Shown: positions 24,214 to 35,816 of the stretch, piece by piece
Layout of the letters: each line of letters opens with the position of its first letter
Numbering within the stretch: the first letter of the stretch is position 1
Origin: Gamsiella multidivaricata
Taxonomy: Eukaryota > Mortierellomycota > Mortierellomycetes > Mortierellales > Mortierellaceae
DNA: 64,000 nucleotides
NCBI RefSeq assembly: GCF_025024155.1
Contig: NW_026251750.1
Location: 248,001-312,000 of the forward strand
Direction of reading: 5' to 3'
The notes under the pieces: model-generated
Database searches by the model: none
What the model was told of the DNA's origin: nothing
Seen by the model: the letters and a program-made list of their open reading frames with translations, nothing else
Program-made: the position numbers and the translations under genes

Positions 24214-25515
24214 ACCTCTATATCTGATCCACATCATTTACGCCTTACTCCATTACTTTTCCAGGGATCATTGTCCTCAAATAAATGTCCTATTTACAGA
24301 CCGTATACGCAATAGACATGACCTTTATGAGCAAGTGTCCTTGACAAGAAGAGCAAGCAAGTATATGGATGGGAAAGTTGAAGCGTTGTTCTCGTATGGA
24401 CGCAAGCTGACAACCTTGTGCGTCGAGTTCATACAGGCAAGAAGACTACTATCCTCAATGAGCTGCATCGTGAACACATACAAAGATAGGAAAGGGCGAA
24501 TGAGGGTACATATTGTACGGGTGGCGAAGCTGATCTGGCTCAACTATTCATGAAACGGTGCTGGTCGTCTACGCTTTCAGTAAACTTAGCCTTGCCACCT
24601 ACTGCGCGAATTGTCTCCATACAAAATTCCGCGCTCCGGGCAATCTGCGTGCTTCTTCAGGAGGTCGTCTTTCATCTGTACATGGCTTTACAGACATGGT
24701 CGTATGTGATAAAAACCTGGAAGTGCGTCCTCCCTATTGAATTTTGATTCGTGTACAAAGGCAACAGTCGAATAAATAGATATCAACGCAAAATAAAACG
24801 TGAATATGGAACGCCCACTGCTTTCAGCTGTGCCCTCTCTGACCATTGCCTTTGTCCATTTGCGTTTATTCGGGCCTAGAGGGCATCCTGCTCTGACGGA
24901 CCGGTCTGTCGCGTGCGAGTATTCCCAGAAGTACTCTATCCGCGCCCTTTCTTTGCCACGTATCTTTTGGGTGCTAATATTGGCGAGGCAGCCATGATGC
25001 ACCAAATTGTGGGCAATTGACAGGGTTTTTTCGGCTCCTAAGAGTCTAGATGCGTATTTGATGGACCAGTCGTAGAGAGGCGGACGGCCAGTCTCGTTGA
25101 TGTGAGCTATAGGTAGAGGACCGTCCCAGGGGTGGATGGCTATTATGGAACTTGCGTGGGTGCTTCTCAGAGCAATATATCCATTGAGAGTGAAAGAAGC
25201 CTATGTTTGAGACAGTTGTATGGGGTGACAGGGGCGAGTGGGTCGAAATCATGGGATATCTCTGACAAGTGAAGAAAGTAGTAGCCGTCCTCAACTCTTA
25301 GCGATTGATTTGCTATTCGCGGTAAGGAGCGATTTCGGCGGCTCGTGTAACTTTTTTAGTGTTTGGTGTAACTTGGAAAGTCAGCGCCGACACTCCGAAA
25401 TGTGCTATTTGAAGCTGGATAGAGGCTCACAGTTTTCCAGGTTGTAATTTCCATGCGGTGCTGCTCGCCTAATCCATTCAATCATGATGGATCTGCAAGA
25501 CACTCACACTCAAGG
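24214..25515. other. spacer, no supported gene
   Basis: Short open frames occur on both strands (for example 24688-25005 minus), but none has a domain, splice logic or clear coding composition. Confidence 0.35.
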
Positions 25516-25684
25516 CTATTCAACAAGCAGGATTGGGCAGAAATAAAAGAAAGCTTCAAGTCAAACATCAGCGTACTTGGACACCCTTGACAAGGTAGAG
25601 ACCATCGAGGACCTGGGAACGAGGCTGAAGGACCATCCCGACGATGTGGAGCTCGAGCTGGCCCACATGTGCTTGGTCAATTAA
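25516..25684 (+). pseudogene. short coding relic of unknown origin
   Basis: A frame beginning LFNKQDWAEIKESFKSNIS runs into a stop, while the neighbouring frame continues LDTLDKVETIEDLGTRLKDH and PDDVELELAHM to a TAA at 25682. Charge-patterned helix-like sequence on both sides of a one-base frame change suggests the last ~55 codons of a dead gene. No family is recognised. Confidence 0.35.
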
Positions 25685-27994
25685 TGATTCCTCTACTTTG
25701 GTTTGTTGTGTCTTGATCGTGAGATTCGGCTTGGTATCTGGTTCCTAACATGCTTGTGATTCCATATTATTAGGCTGAATTTGTATGAAATGAAAAGTCT
25801 ATCTCCATTTGCCGTCTTTTGGAATCGTGGTGGTTGTCGCAGATATGGGACCTCTGCAGTCAGCTTTTCAAGAGAGCGCCTAGCTGCTTCGTACTGACAG
25901 GGGACATGACCACTCTGGACTCTACTACACGTCATAACAACAAGGAACGTCAGGCAACACAACACACGTGCAGCAAAAAAGAGAACGGGAGTTCGAGCAG
26001 ATTTCATATGGCGCAGTATAGTCGCGCTGAGAAAGACTGGGCGATCGGTGCAGCGGCAAGGACATGGAACATTTTGGGACAGAAACACATCTATGGAAGC
26101 ACGTTCAAGCTGTCTTGACAACTGCACGATACTTTGATGGCGAGAACAGTTGAGGCAGGGGAAAACCAGATAGGATGCGAGATGTGCTGGTTTCAAGCTT
26201 GATCACTGGAGGTAAATCATCGCGCATTGTCTTTGTTTCTCGTCTTTCCGTCGCCCCCTTCGTCTTCATCTGAACTCGTTGTTACATCATGTCGGGAGCT
26301 AGGCCCATGCATGCAGCGAATGGCCCTATACTGGGGTGCAAAGGGAAGTGACGTGACAAGGTTGCTCAAATGGAAAGTATTACAGCTCGACCCCTCCGAG
26401 ATGTCTGCTTTTGTCTACTCAACGCGCGTCTACAGTCGCTTACAGCACATAATAAATTCTCTTTATCTGCCAGCCTATCAGCGTGCTTGTTTTTATAGTT
26501 TGACACGTCTTACATGTCTGTGCTTTCGCTGTGAATTATTATTAAGGAGGTTGATGAAAATGTGGCAAGTGTCTTGCTTGCCTGCCGAACAACGTGCTTA
26601 GTCTTGCTTGGCTGTAATCTATATTGCATATTCCAGACGAGTCTCTAGCTAGCATGTGTGTAGACCCACATCTGTTTCTCATTCACTTTCTTCTTGACAA
26701 TGCTGAAAATGCTGTGGTCCATTCTAATACCGTGTTGTATGTCACCGTTAGGCAGTGCTTTGTCATCGAGGTTTGTACAGAGCAGTGTTGTTGTGGCCCG
26801 TATCTTCAATGCTGCACTGAATTATCCGCACGCTACGCCCGAAGCGCATACGGCGCCGTAAATACTGGTCCAACGTTTCGATACACTTTACATCATCTTT
26901 CCTTTCTCAAAAATCCCTTGTAAGGGTATTGCCAGGGTTAGCATAATTGTAGCGTCAGCCCCGATGAACGTCTTCGCGTTGCTAACTTTTATCATTGTTG
27001 CGCAATCAGTTAGGCAGTTTTAGAGGCGGGAGTTAATTTCAATAGAAAAGTGTTCAAGTGCCTTTTTTTTATTTTTTTTACTGGAGATAAAGCCCGTGGC
27101 TCACACCCCGGAACCAACGCTTCGCCCTGACCCTCGCCCGATCTCCACCTTCAGAAGAGTGTGTCATTGCGCAAACGTTTTACATGGCTCCCTCCTAACT
27201 TCATTCTATCTACATTCACCTTCAGGAGCGAAATTTGGTATGTGTTTCTGTACAGACATTTTTTGGAGACAAAGGATAGGTTGTCGCGTTCGTTTCATAT
27301 AACCCTTTGAATGTACTCCCTATCTTTTTCCTTCCTCGTTTCATTGCCTTGCCGCGCAGTCTTCACATCTACCACGCTCCTAATTTATGGGCGCATTTTG
27401 TTTGTAGTAGTTGGTAGATAGATACTTATTATTATTTTTGATCGAACAAAAGCTCTATCTTTTCTTTCCGCATTCTTCTATCTCCTATCTTCCCCTATGT
27501 GTATGCCGACAATGAAGCCGATTACTCAGGCAAAAGCCAAGGTAGCCATAAGGCTCACGGCAGATAGCGCTTTCGCCTGAAAGACTGCTTGGCGTCTTCC
27601 GGAGCCCGCCGCCGCCCATAGGTGCAACGGATACACGATGAATCCTCTTGACGTTGAGCATAGCGACGGAAGGAGTGCCAAGACGTTATCTTCCTGACTT
27701 CTCGGGATAATAAAATGAAAGAGATCAATGTCGTAAAACATGGGAATGCGGCTTTGACGCGTTTTACGCGCTGCACTTTCATTTCCTGACGTTCCTGGTA
27801 ATCTTGCTCTGGCTCTTCCTGAGTATATATCCGATGGTCATTGTCACTTATCTTTCAAGCACCGCGACCAGCGTTTTTTTCTTCAACCAAACTAGAGCGC
27901 TAGTGTTTTGCGAACTTGGCTAGATCCGTGAAACAAATATTATCTAGGTATCAGACTTTATGCTGGTTCTTTATTATTAAACTGCAATTGAATA
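25685..27994. other. 2.3-kb spacer, no supported gene
   Basis: The longest open frame (25693-26196, minus, 167 codons) has no start context, domain or intron support. The rest is A/T-rich with short frames only. It lies downstream of the kinase gene, whose 3' end is at 27995. Confidence 0.35.
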
Positions 27995-30900
27995 CTATGG
28001 TGACCCTGGCGAAGCGATGGCTCGTCCGACTGTCGATCTTGCTGTCATTTTCGTTGCCACTGCAATAACCGTCTCCTCCTCATCTTCGTCCTCAACTTCA
28101 GTCTTCCCATCACTCTGATAGGTGTTCTCGTATTTGCTCACGGCCGAACTGCCACTGGCCATTCCAGCACTTTCGTGGCGCCCTTCAGGCAATAATGGGT
28201 GTTGCTCCTTTTCAGTTTGTTCCGCGTCCTCGTCACCATCTCCCTCGTCACCATCTCCCTCGTCACCATCCCCCTCGTCATTTTCTTCATTGCCGGCTTC
28301 CAGCGCATAGGTACGTTCGAGGAGCTGTACCATTACTGAGGTGTCGCAGGCAAATTCGAGAAAGGGATGCATGAGCAAATCTCTGGCGCTTGGCCGATCC
28401 TCGCCTTCGCCAGAGGTACATGCCTCCACGAATGAAAGACATCTTTGAGAGACCAATCCTCCATGGTTGATCTTGGGAAGGTCACCACTGGCAATCAAAA
28501 ACATGGCCTATTCAATGAGGTAATTCACAAAGGAGCAGCCATTCTTTAGAGACCATATCCAGCACGAGACTAATAAAAAAAGTCAAGAAAAAGTCGTAAT
28601 GAAGCACATACCCGCAGTGGAGGCTCGTTCAGATAGGGTGGCTCCCCTTCAAGCATCTCGCGCATGACGACGCCAAAACTCCAAATGTCGACACGAGTTC
28701 CATAATTCCATCCTTGGATCACTTCGGGCGCCATCCAGTAAGGTGTGCCAACAACAGAGTTCCTCCTGGGATGCTCCCTGGTCAGTTGTACCGAATGCCC
28801 AAAGTCCGCCAGCTTAACGCGTCCCTTCATGTCGAGTAAGATGTTGTCGCTTCGGATATCGCGGTGGATCCGCTCATGCTGGTGCAGATACGAGATGGCT
28901 TCTAGAGTGTCCTTAGCAACACGAGCCATATGACATTCTTGTAGTAGACCCTGGTCTGAATGATGTTGTCCCTGGTATGGGTTGATGGCGATAATGTCAG
29001 CGAGAGAGATATCCATGCGCTCCATGACCATCCAGAGCTCCGTTGATGTCAGGTGGCAGTCAACAAAGGCGACGATGTTGGGATGATGGCTTGCCTTCAT
29101 GAGCTCAAGTTCGTTGCGAATCGTCTTCATTTTGGCGGTAGCCGTTTTGGCGATCATCTTTACCGCGACCAGGTTGCCCATTGAATTTTCTGTTGCAGAA
29201 AACAAAAATCCAGATTCTCCCTCCGCAATCTTGACAATGTCAGAGTACAGCTGATACGGGTCTGTGGAGCGGGGTCGACTGATGAGGGGTTGCAGGCCAT
29301 ACTCGTTGATGAAAAGAATGTCCTCTTTGTCCTCCACAACGAGATTAGACACATCAGTCATAGTCGTTTTAGCTGATATAGTATCGGGAACCTGAGCAGT
29401 ATCAATTGAGAGCCCAGTGCCATTAGCTGGGAGCGTGCTTCCTGGCTGTGCATGGACGCCGTTCGCCAATCCCTTGGTTTCGATCAATGAATCCGAGCCA
29501 CTAGTCGATCCCTTGCTTGCTGTCTGTGTACTGGAGCGCAGGGGCGATGCGCCGATAGGTTCAACGGCATATTTGCGCAATAAATCGTCCGACAATGTAG
29601 GCATGAGCTTTTGACGTTTCTCCTCTTCCTCGGGAGAGAGCGGATCCAGTCCGCCCTCGAGCGGTCCTCCATCTTGTTTGCGGTCGCTGTTTTCCTGACC
29701 CGAGTCCGCGTAGCCGGGCGTGGGGATGTTGACGTACATACTCTTGATGGATTTTCGACGCAAATGTAGCGGGATCTGAATCGACTGCGAGGAGTTGGTA
29801 GAAACAGGAGGTGACTTGGGCGAAGAGTTGCCTTTCTGCTTCGCGCTCTGAGATGATGTCATCACTGTTGGCGAGCGCTCCTTAAAGTACTGGGAGATGG
29901 GCAGCGGATTTGAGTCTGTGGGAGGGCGTGTGAGAGATCGTGCCGCTGAAGACGGTGCCACTGAAGACGGTGCTACTGAAGACGGTGGTGCTGAGGGCGA
30001 TGCCACTGTTGTGTTCAAGCCAGTACTAGTAGTACCGGTAGGATGTGGTGGGCCGGTGCTCTGCAGCCTATTAGTCGATCCCGGGCTTGTTGGGACTGCT
30101 GGGAATTGCTTCAGTTTTGGCGTAGTCGATATTGAGTCACCAGTGCGTGTTGTCGACGATGCCTCAGAGTCTTCGCTCGCCCTTGGGTTCGATCTCCAAC
30201 TCTGCCGCATATCTGCTGCTGTGGTGCCCGTAGATTGATTACGGTTCCGGGAATAATGCTCTTGCGACATTTCGCCATGTTCCCTGACAGGCCCCATGGC
30301 ATAAGGTGAAGGCGAAGATGGTCTTGCCGCAGATCCTACGACCGTTTTCGTATCCCAGCCATCGCTGTTGCTCCGAGGACTTTGCATAGGCCGGCTATTT
30401 TGGAAGGAAAGTTTTGATGATTGGGGAGACTCTGGGAAGACACGCGCTGCTGGGTTGAGGCTTGAGGTTCGTCTAGGGTTAATGCTAAGGTCTGGTTTAG
30501 TGGGTGAGATGGTTCCGCTTTGATCCAGTCGCGGTCTTGTGTCGGCTGCGCGCGACAACATGCTTCCAGAGGTTGCACCCACGGTCGGTAATGTCAAGTT
30601 GTTTTGGAGGGGTTTTGGCGGGGGAGGCGGGGGTCGAGATGGCGGAGGCAGTTCTAGATCTCCTTGAAACTGCATCAGCTTCCTAAGTGCCTGTGGGTGT
30701 TTTTTTATGTCCTGCTCACTGATGCCCTGAGCCTCTAATACCGTCTTCCATTCGTTGGGCAGACCCTAGAGTGATATCATCAAAGGCAAAGTTCATCGGT
30801 TAAGCCTTGACTTTTTGCATGTGTGAAGTGGCTTGATTACCATTTTACAACCCATTGCTGACCCATACTGCTCCGCTTTTCTTACCTTGAGGCCGACCTT

Positions 30901-31649
30901 GCCATTGTGAGAAATATCAATGTCGACGTGAGCCTTGTGTTGGACATTATATGGCCATCCAATCCTGTGCTCTGTGTAGTTGTGCCAGCAAAAAGAGAAA
31001 AAAGAAAAAAGAAAAAAGAAAATGAGTCAAACAAGTGGAGATAGATAACCTATCCAGGCCAGACGAGGAAGGATCCCAACAGCAACACAGCAAACGAGCT
31101 ACAGCAGCGTTGAGCAAATTCCATGCCGAAAATGGGTGCGGTACCTTCAGAAGGACCGCTCGGCTGTCGTGCGGTCGGAACGAGATGCGGGCTGATACAG
31201 GTTGTGTCAAGGGGATCGTCCGTTGGGACCTCGTTCTGCCAGACGTCGGGAATACCCATAAACTTGCGCCGTTCAGCGTTGTACTCGACATGGATCCCAT
31301 GCTCGACATCCGTGGGCTTGCCGATACTAACAATCTTTTTGGCATAGCTCTTGCGACCAGGCGACCATTGGGAAAGACTGGACGTAGACTGGTTCGCGTG
31401 CAGGTACCCAGGGCCGCGTGGTGGGGCAGGCGCACTGCTGGCGAAGGAGGTTGTAGAGTGGTTCTTGTTGACGGTCAGGGAAGATGCGCGGCCTCGAGGG
31501 TATCCGGGGAAATGACCGGTGGTGGAGCTGCTAGGGGAGGATCGCTGGTTGTTGTTGGGATGATGATGATGATTCGAATTAGGAAGGTACCAGTCCTCTT
31601 GACGGGAGCCGAAGTCGCGCTGGTTCTCCGAGGAGGGTTTCTGGCCCAT
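27995..31649 (-). CDS. p21-activated (PAK/Cla4-type) Ser/Thr protein kinase with altered catalytic motifs
   Basis: Exons 31649-31145, 30971-30886, 30765-28612, 28507-27995; 1085 aa. PAK kinases bind GTP-loaded Cdc42/Rac and act in polarity, septation and MAPK signalling. The classical CRIB (residues about 172-187, IGWPYNVQHKAHVDID) is split by intron 2 and followed by GLPNEWKTVLEAQGIS and KHPQALRKL, as in PAK autoregulatory regions. A second CRIB-like stretch lies at 106-137 (IVSIGKPTDVEHGIHVEYN). A long Ser/Pro-rich linker with a poly-Pro run follows. The kinase domain starts near 705: glycine loop IAEGESGFLF (first Gly replaced by Ala), VAVK733, HRDIRSDN (831-838; Arg at the usual Lys), DFG851, NSVVGTPYWMAPEV. 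The C-tail has DEGDGDEGDGDE repeats. The first junction (31145/30971) is the least certain. Confidence 0.88.
28227..28278 (+). repeat. 15-bp tandem repeat coding acidic DEGDG units in the kinase tail
   Basis: Three near-identical CTCGTCACCATCTCC-type units occur in a row. Read on the minus strand they give DEGDGDEGDGDEGDG near the end of the PAK-like protein. Confidence 0.8.
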
Positions 31650-32499
31650 AGTGATTATGTGTGGGTGAGAGGAGAGAGGCGAGAAGCAGGGGGAGGAAGG
31701 TCGGGCGAAGGGAGGGGAGAAGGAGGAGGGAGGGAGAGGGAGAGGGAGAGGGAGGTGGAGTTGTGACGGATGATGAGTGGTGGGCGGGATGGGTGAAGAG
31801 CGATTGCGAGGATGATGATGTGCCTTGTGGGATGGAGGTGTGTGCTGCTGGCGACTGCCGTCAGTCTACAGGGCAGATGTTGAATATGAAGACGAGGGAT
31901 GATATGAAATGGATGGCTATATGGATGGCTATATGGATGACTATATGGATGGCCAGTTGAGGCGTATCAAGGCAAAGAGAAGAAGAGGATGATGCTCTTT
32001 ACTCCGCAAGAAGAGGAAGGGCAGGAAGAACCAAGAAGGGGGAAGAGGAGGAGGAGGAGGGGAGTCTTTGTGCCTTGGCGCCCTGGCGCCCTGGTGTTCT
32101 GGTGCCTTGTTGCACTCGGTGCTTCCATCGGCTCTCCATCGCTACAGAGTCTGGCCATTTCTTCATCGCCCCTGGATCTCGCTGCTAAATCAACTTTTTG
32201 CACCTCGGAGCATGCCGTTGTCTTCTCAAGCACCAGTTTGCTTACACTAGCCGCGAGCATTTTTCTCAAAAGTCATTTCCTCATCCTCATCCAAATTCTC
32301 ATTTCATTTTCATCATAGATCTCAGCCCAGACACGACTTTCTTCAAAACGGAGCACGGCATCGACTTTGCAGGCACCAATTTACTTATCCCAGCCTTGAG
32401 CGTTTCTTCATAAAACGCGTTCCCAGAATCGCCATTGCCGGCTATCAATTTCAAATGGCACTCAAACGTTATCAAGGGGTGGCCAACCTCTGTCTGTCA
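31650..32499. other. kinase upstream region with G/A-rich and 12-bp repeats
   Basis: The first 120 bp upstream of the kinase start is GAGGGA-rich on the plus strand. At about 31908-31954 a 12-bp unit (ATGGATGGCTAT and variants) repeats about four times. Between 32240 and 32490 some plus-strand frames look weakly coding and may belong to the flanking transposase relic. Confidence 0.45.
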
Positions 32500-33545
32500 T
32501 GAACCATAAGAAAAGGCAAGACACTCGTTTATACTTCCGTTTTTGACCGCGACCGACATAGGAAGAAGGAGCGACACGAGGAGAGAATCGACCAACAAGT
32601 TGCGAACAAGTTGGCCGTAGATTGGAAAGAAGCCTTGAATGCTGTGGAGGATGGCTTCGACGGCTACGATATACAAGTTACCAAGCCATGCCCTTGTCTG
32701 AAGCCCATGTCACTTCGCTGGACAAGTCATCCACGAGAACTTCAAGAAAACGCCCCCGCCTTGATCCGCTTTCCGGAACTCTGTCCAACGATCTGAAAAA
32801 AGAGGGAGAGCCAATAGCCTCGGAGACCTTGGTGATGATTGAAAGGCTGCAGAAGAAGGCCAAGCTATTGTAGAGGCAGATCAGAGAATTACGAAAGATC
32901 GCGCCTCCCAGCAATGCATTCGTTTCAGTCAAACAGCATAAGCAGCCTTTAGGAAAAAGGATGGATGTCTGTAGAGGAGCGTAGAGCAGTACTTCATTGC
33001 TACGAGTTTTGCAAGGGAGAAAAAGAGGACGCGAAACCTGTTACGGTATCGGACCCTTTTCTACGAACGGCCTCTTACATGAGATTCTCACTCAATACCC
33101 TCAAGAATATCGTGTTGATTAAGGATAACGGAAATGTTCGAGGCAAGCATCCACGCTACAAGCACATTCTATCGTTGCTTCAGACCCTCGACGAATCGCA
33201 ACGGAAATGAACACCAAGGGACAAGTTGTTAACCTTAGAGTCCGTTTTAACCATATCAAAGTGCCATTCGCGGATCAATCCAACATTCCAAGAAAGAGAG
33301 CGATTCGCTTGTTGATGAATGAAATGGGTTTCCGTTATCAGGATGTCGGGAACACTATGGATTTTGTCGAGACCGAGGACATCAAGGCCAAGGAGTGGCA
33401 CTACCCTCAAGAGCGACGGTCCGACAAATATAAGGGCACCGTGTTTGTGTCTTTGAGCGAACCCTATTGTAGCCAGAACCATCGAGGGTGGATCATAGAC
33501 GGAGATATATCAGGCTATCAATCACACCTTGTTTTGCAAGTCTAA
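32500..33545 (+). pseudogene. dead Tc1/mariner-like (DDE) transposase copy
   Basis: A charged N-part (RKKERHEERIDQQVANKLAV) shifts frame near 32690 to SRKRPRLDPLSGTLSND and stops at 32871. From 32965 a frame gives EERRAVLHCYEFC and SDPFLRTASYMRFSLNTLKN, the helix-turn-helix region, and stops at 33208. The next frame gives TKGQVVNLRVRFNHIKV, RAIRLLMNEMGFRYQDVG and DFVETEDIKAKEWHYPQERR, then VFVSLSEPYCSQNH. This order (two HTH blocks, 'MGF-Y', 'E-EDI...R--YP', then the strand that normally reads LDE-Y/W) is that of Tc1/mariner-like transposases. The expected catalytic Asp is Ser. At least four frame or stop lesions are present, so the copy is inactive. No terminal repeats were found. Confidence 0.6.
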
Positions 33546-33883
33546 GCCTAACAGGCCAGTGCTACCAGCACCACTATCACCGCCAGTCAGCAAGCACTGA
33601 AGTCATCCCCAAGCTCTTGACATCCAAGAACGAAGCCACGGGGCCCCCCAGAGTGAAAAGGGGACTATGGTAAGATGAAGGACATATGCTGTTTCAGTGC
33701 TCTCGTATTACAGTTCAACTATGGGTTGTAGGACAGACTATAAACACGGATACGAATGAGCCACACACACTCTCTCTTTTTACTCCTTCACTTATCCGTC
33801 CCCCCACCTCCATTCTTCTCGTCCCTGTCTTGCAAGGGACCAGTTATCACGTCGTTGCTTTGTCGCACCAGAAATAAAATAAA
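33546..33883. other. RPP40 promoter and leader
   Basis: No gene is present. A C/T-rich leader (about 33770-33830) precedes the RPP40 start. Confidence 0.35.
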
Positions 33884-35702
33884 ATGTCGACCTTCTTCCC
33901 CTGTGCAGAGCCACCAAAGGCCCATCTCTTCATGTCCCATTACTCTTTCAACTCGCCAAAGGACCTGCACTCCCGAGCCATCCTCACCCACCCCTTCAAC
34001 CACAAGGTAAAGCACAACGAAACACATGAACATGCTTCAACCGGACTGTCCCTCTTCGCTCGTTATATTGATGCATTAGTATTCGATCGATAATCCGTGC
34101 AGATCCAAGTCTTCCTGCCAACAGCCCACTCTGAAGCCATTGAAGCAACGCTCACAGAGGCCCTCCTGCGAGATGTGCATTACTACCATGCCCACATCCC
34201 GCTCTCGCTCTTCCTCACCTCGACCTTCATGCAGTACATCCGCAATGGTACAGTACACTCCCGTGTCGCTTATATAATGGGGTGCGGCATTGGGTATTCG
34301 ATGCTTAATACAGAGTTTGATCTTCTCTAGGCATGGTTTCATTATCGATCCAAGGAGGGATCGATACACACGACGTCGTTTGTCTCGATGGGAAAGGTCA
34401 GGATCTTGACTTGGACAAACATATTTTACGCTGCCGACTTTTATCCAGGGACGACACTAACCACCATATTGGATGCAATCCGCTTTCTAGGCAAACTCAT
34501 TCTTTCCCTCACCAAAGACTCGTATGAGCAACTCGGTTTGATAGGAACTCCCTCAAAATTTTATCCTAATCGCCAAAGATATGGTACTGTTCAGGACACA
34601 CCCCTTATTTTCCTCTGGAGTGAAGCAGTGTTTTGTATCTAATATCTCGGTACATTATCCTTAGAGAGACTAACATTAATGTCAATAATTGTCGATCTAG
34701 TGGTGGAGGTCGATCTGCGCGCCCCCTCTATGATACCAGGAAAACCGGGATTCGAGCGGATCAAATGGTGTTTTGAGAATACTCTTACTACCACCTTTCC
34801 AATGCTTCTCGTCAGCGTCACTCCAGAAGGTATGCTAAACGAGCAAAGACCCAGAGCTTTAACTGCGTTTCTAAATGAGAATCAATCGACTGATCTGCTT
34901 CCGAGGGCATTTTAACACCTTGTATATCTTGTATAGGCGTCTCATTGCCACTGAAATTCCCAGACTCTGCGAGAGCAACAAAGCTATCTTTTAACATACA
35001 AAGTACTCGTTTGGACAGTATCCTCATTCCTGACACGACTACCATCAGGACCATTGGCAGGAATGACCTCCGCTGGCGGAAAAGCGTGGCCGAGCTATAC
35101 GAATGGATCGGCATGTCAGCAATGCAGTCCGAGCGGTAATTTGCTAGATTTCGTTTTTGTCTAGCAGAGATATGTGCATCTTCAGCCAAGCGACGGTTTT
35201 TAAATGATGTCTCGCAAACTACCCTTTGTAGCATTTCTCTCGGAGACCGCGTGGATTCGTTTTTGTGTGTATATTCGAATCCACCACAGACAACAGCAGA
35301 ACCAGTTGGATCCTCCGGATGTCTCATCGAAATATCTGGACTAATCCCTTCACAATCCGTTTTTCAGATCTTTGAATCTCTTCGGCAAGTGACAATGTTA
35401 TTTACCACGAAGTGAGCTTCTACTCTTGTCGGTGCTAATACGTCTTCGTTTCCTATCTATTCCTTTTAAGGTCTGTGCTCCCCGAGCTCGTAGATCCTGT
35501 TTGGGCCAATTTTACAGTGTGGGGGTTCCAGGATGCACCCGTTTCATGGCTGGGGCGGGAGCATGGTCATTTGTTGAGCGGAGAGAACATGTACTCATTT
35601 TTCATATGGTCTTCAAATCTCCAGTTGCATGACAAAGAAGATCCAGACACGGGTATATATGTGCTCCTGGAAAGTGTTGCGACCTATGACGAGCATTCTT
35701 AG
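33884..35702 (+). CDS. RPP40: RNase P / RNase MRP protein subunit Rpp40
   Basis: Exons 33884-34006, 34103-34247, 34331-34396, 34491-34583, 34665-34829, 34937-35135, 35232-35411, 35471-35702; 400 aa. Rpp40 is a protein of the nuclear ribonucleoprotein that trims tRNA 5' ends (RNase P) and processes pre-rRNA (RNase MRP). Recognition rests on two conserved blocks: GKLILSLTKDSYEQLGLIGT PSKF (exons 3-4) and WANFTVWGFQDAPVSW ... REHGHLLSGENMYSFFIW (exon 8), which match the animal protein block by block, plus SVAELYEWIGM before the penultimate segment. Joining exon 3 to exon 4 across a 94-bp intron restores DGKGKLILSL. All junctions are phase-consistent. Its 3' end is 115 bp from the convergent flavin-binding gene. 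Confidence 0.88.
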
Positions 35703-35816
35703 CTCCATTTTGCAATACAATGAAGAGCAAAACTGTCGTAAGGCTGAAATGACCTGTATCGTTTATTGCTGCTGTTAGTTTGTAATATGTAACTGGGGAT
35801 ATAGGGTCCGTGGGTC

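Noticed and set aside
25693..26196. 167-codon open frame on the minus strand
   Set aside because: Cys/Arg/Ser-rich, typical of chance frames; no family, no splice signals.
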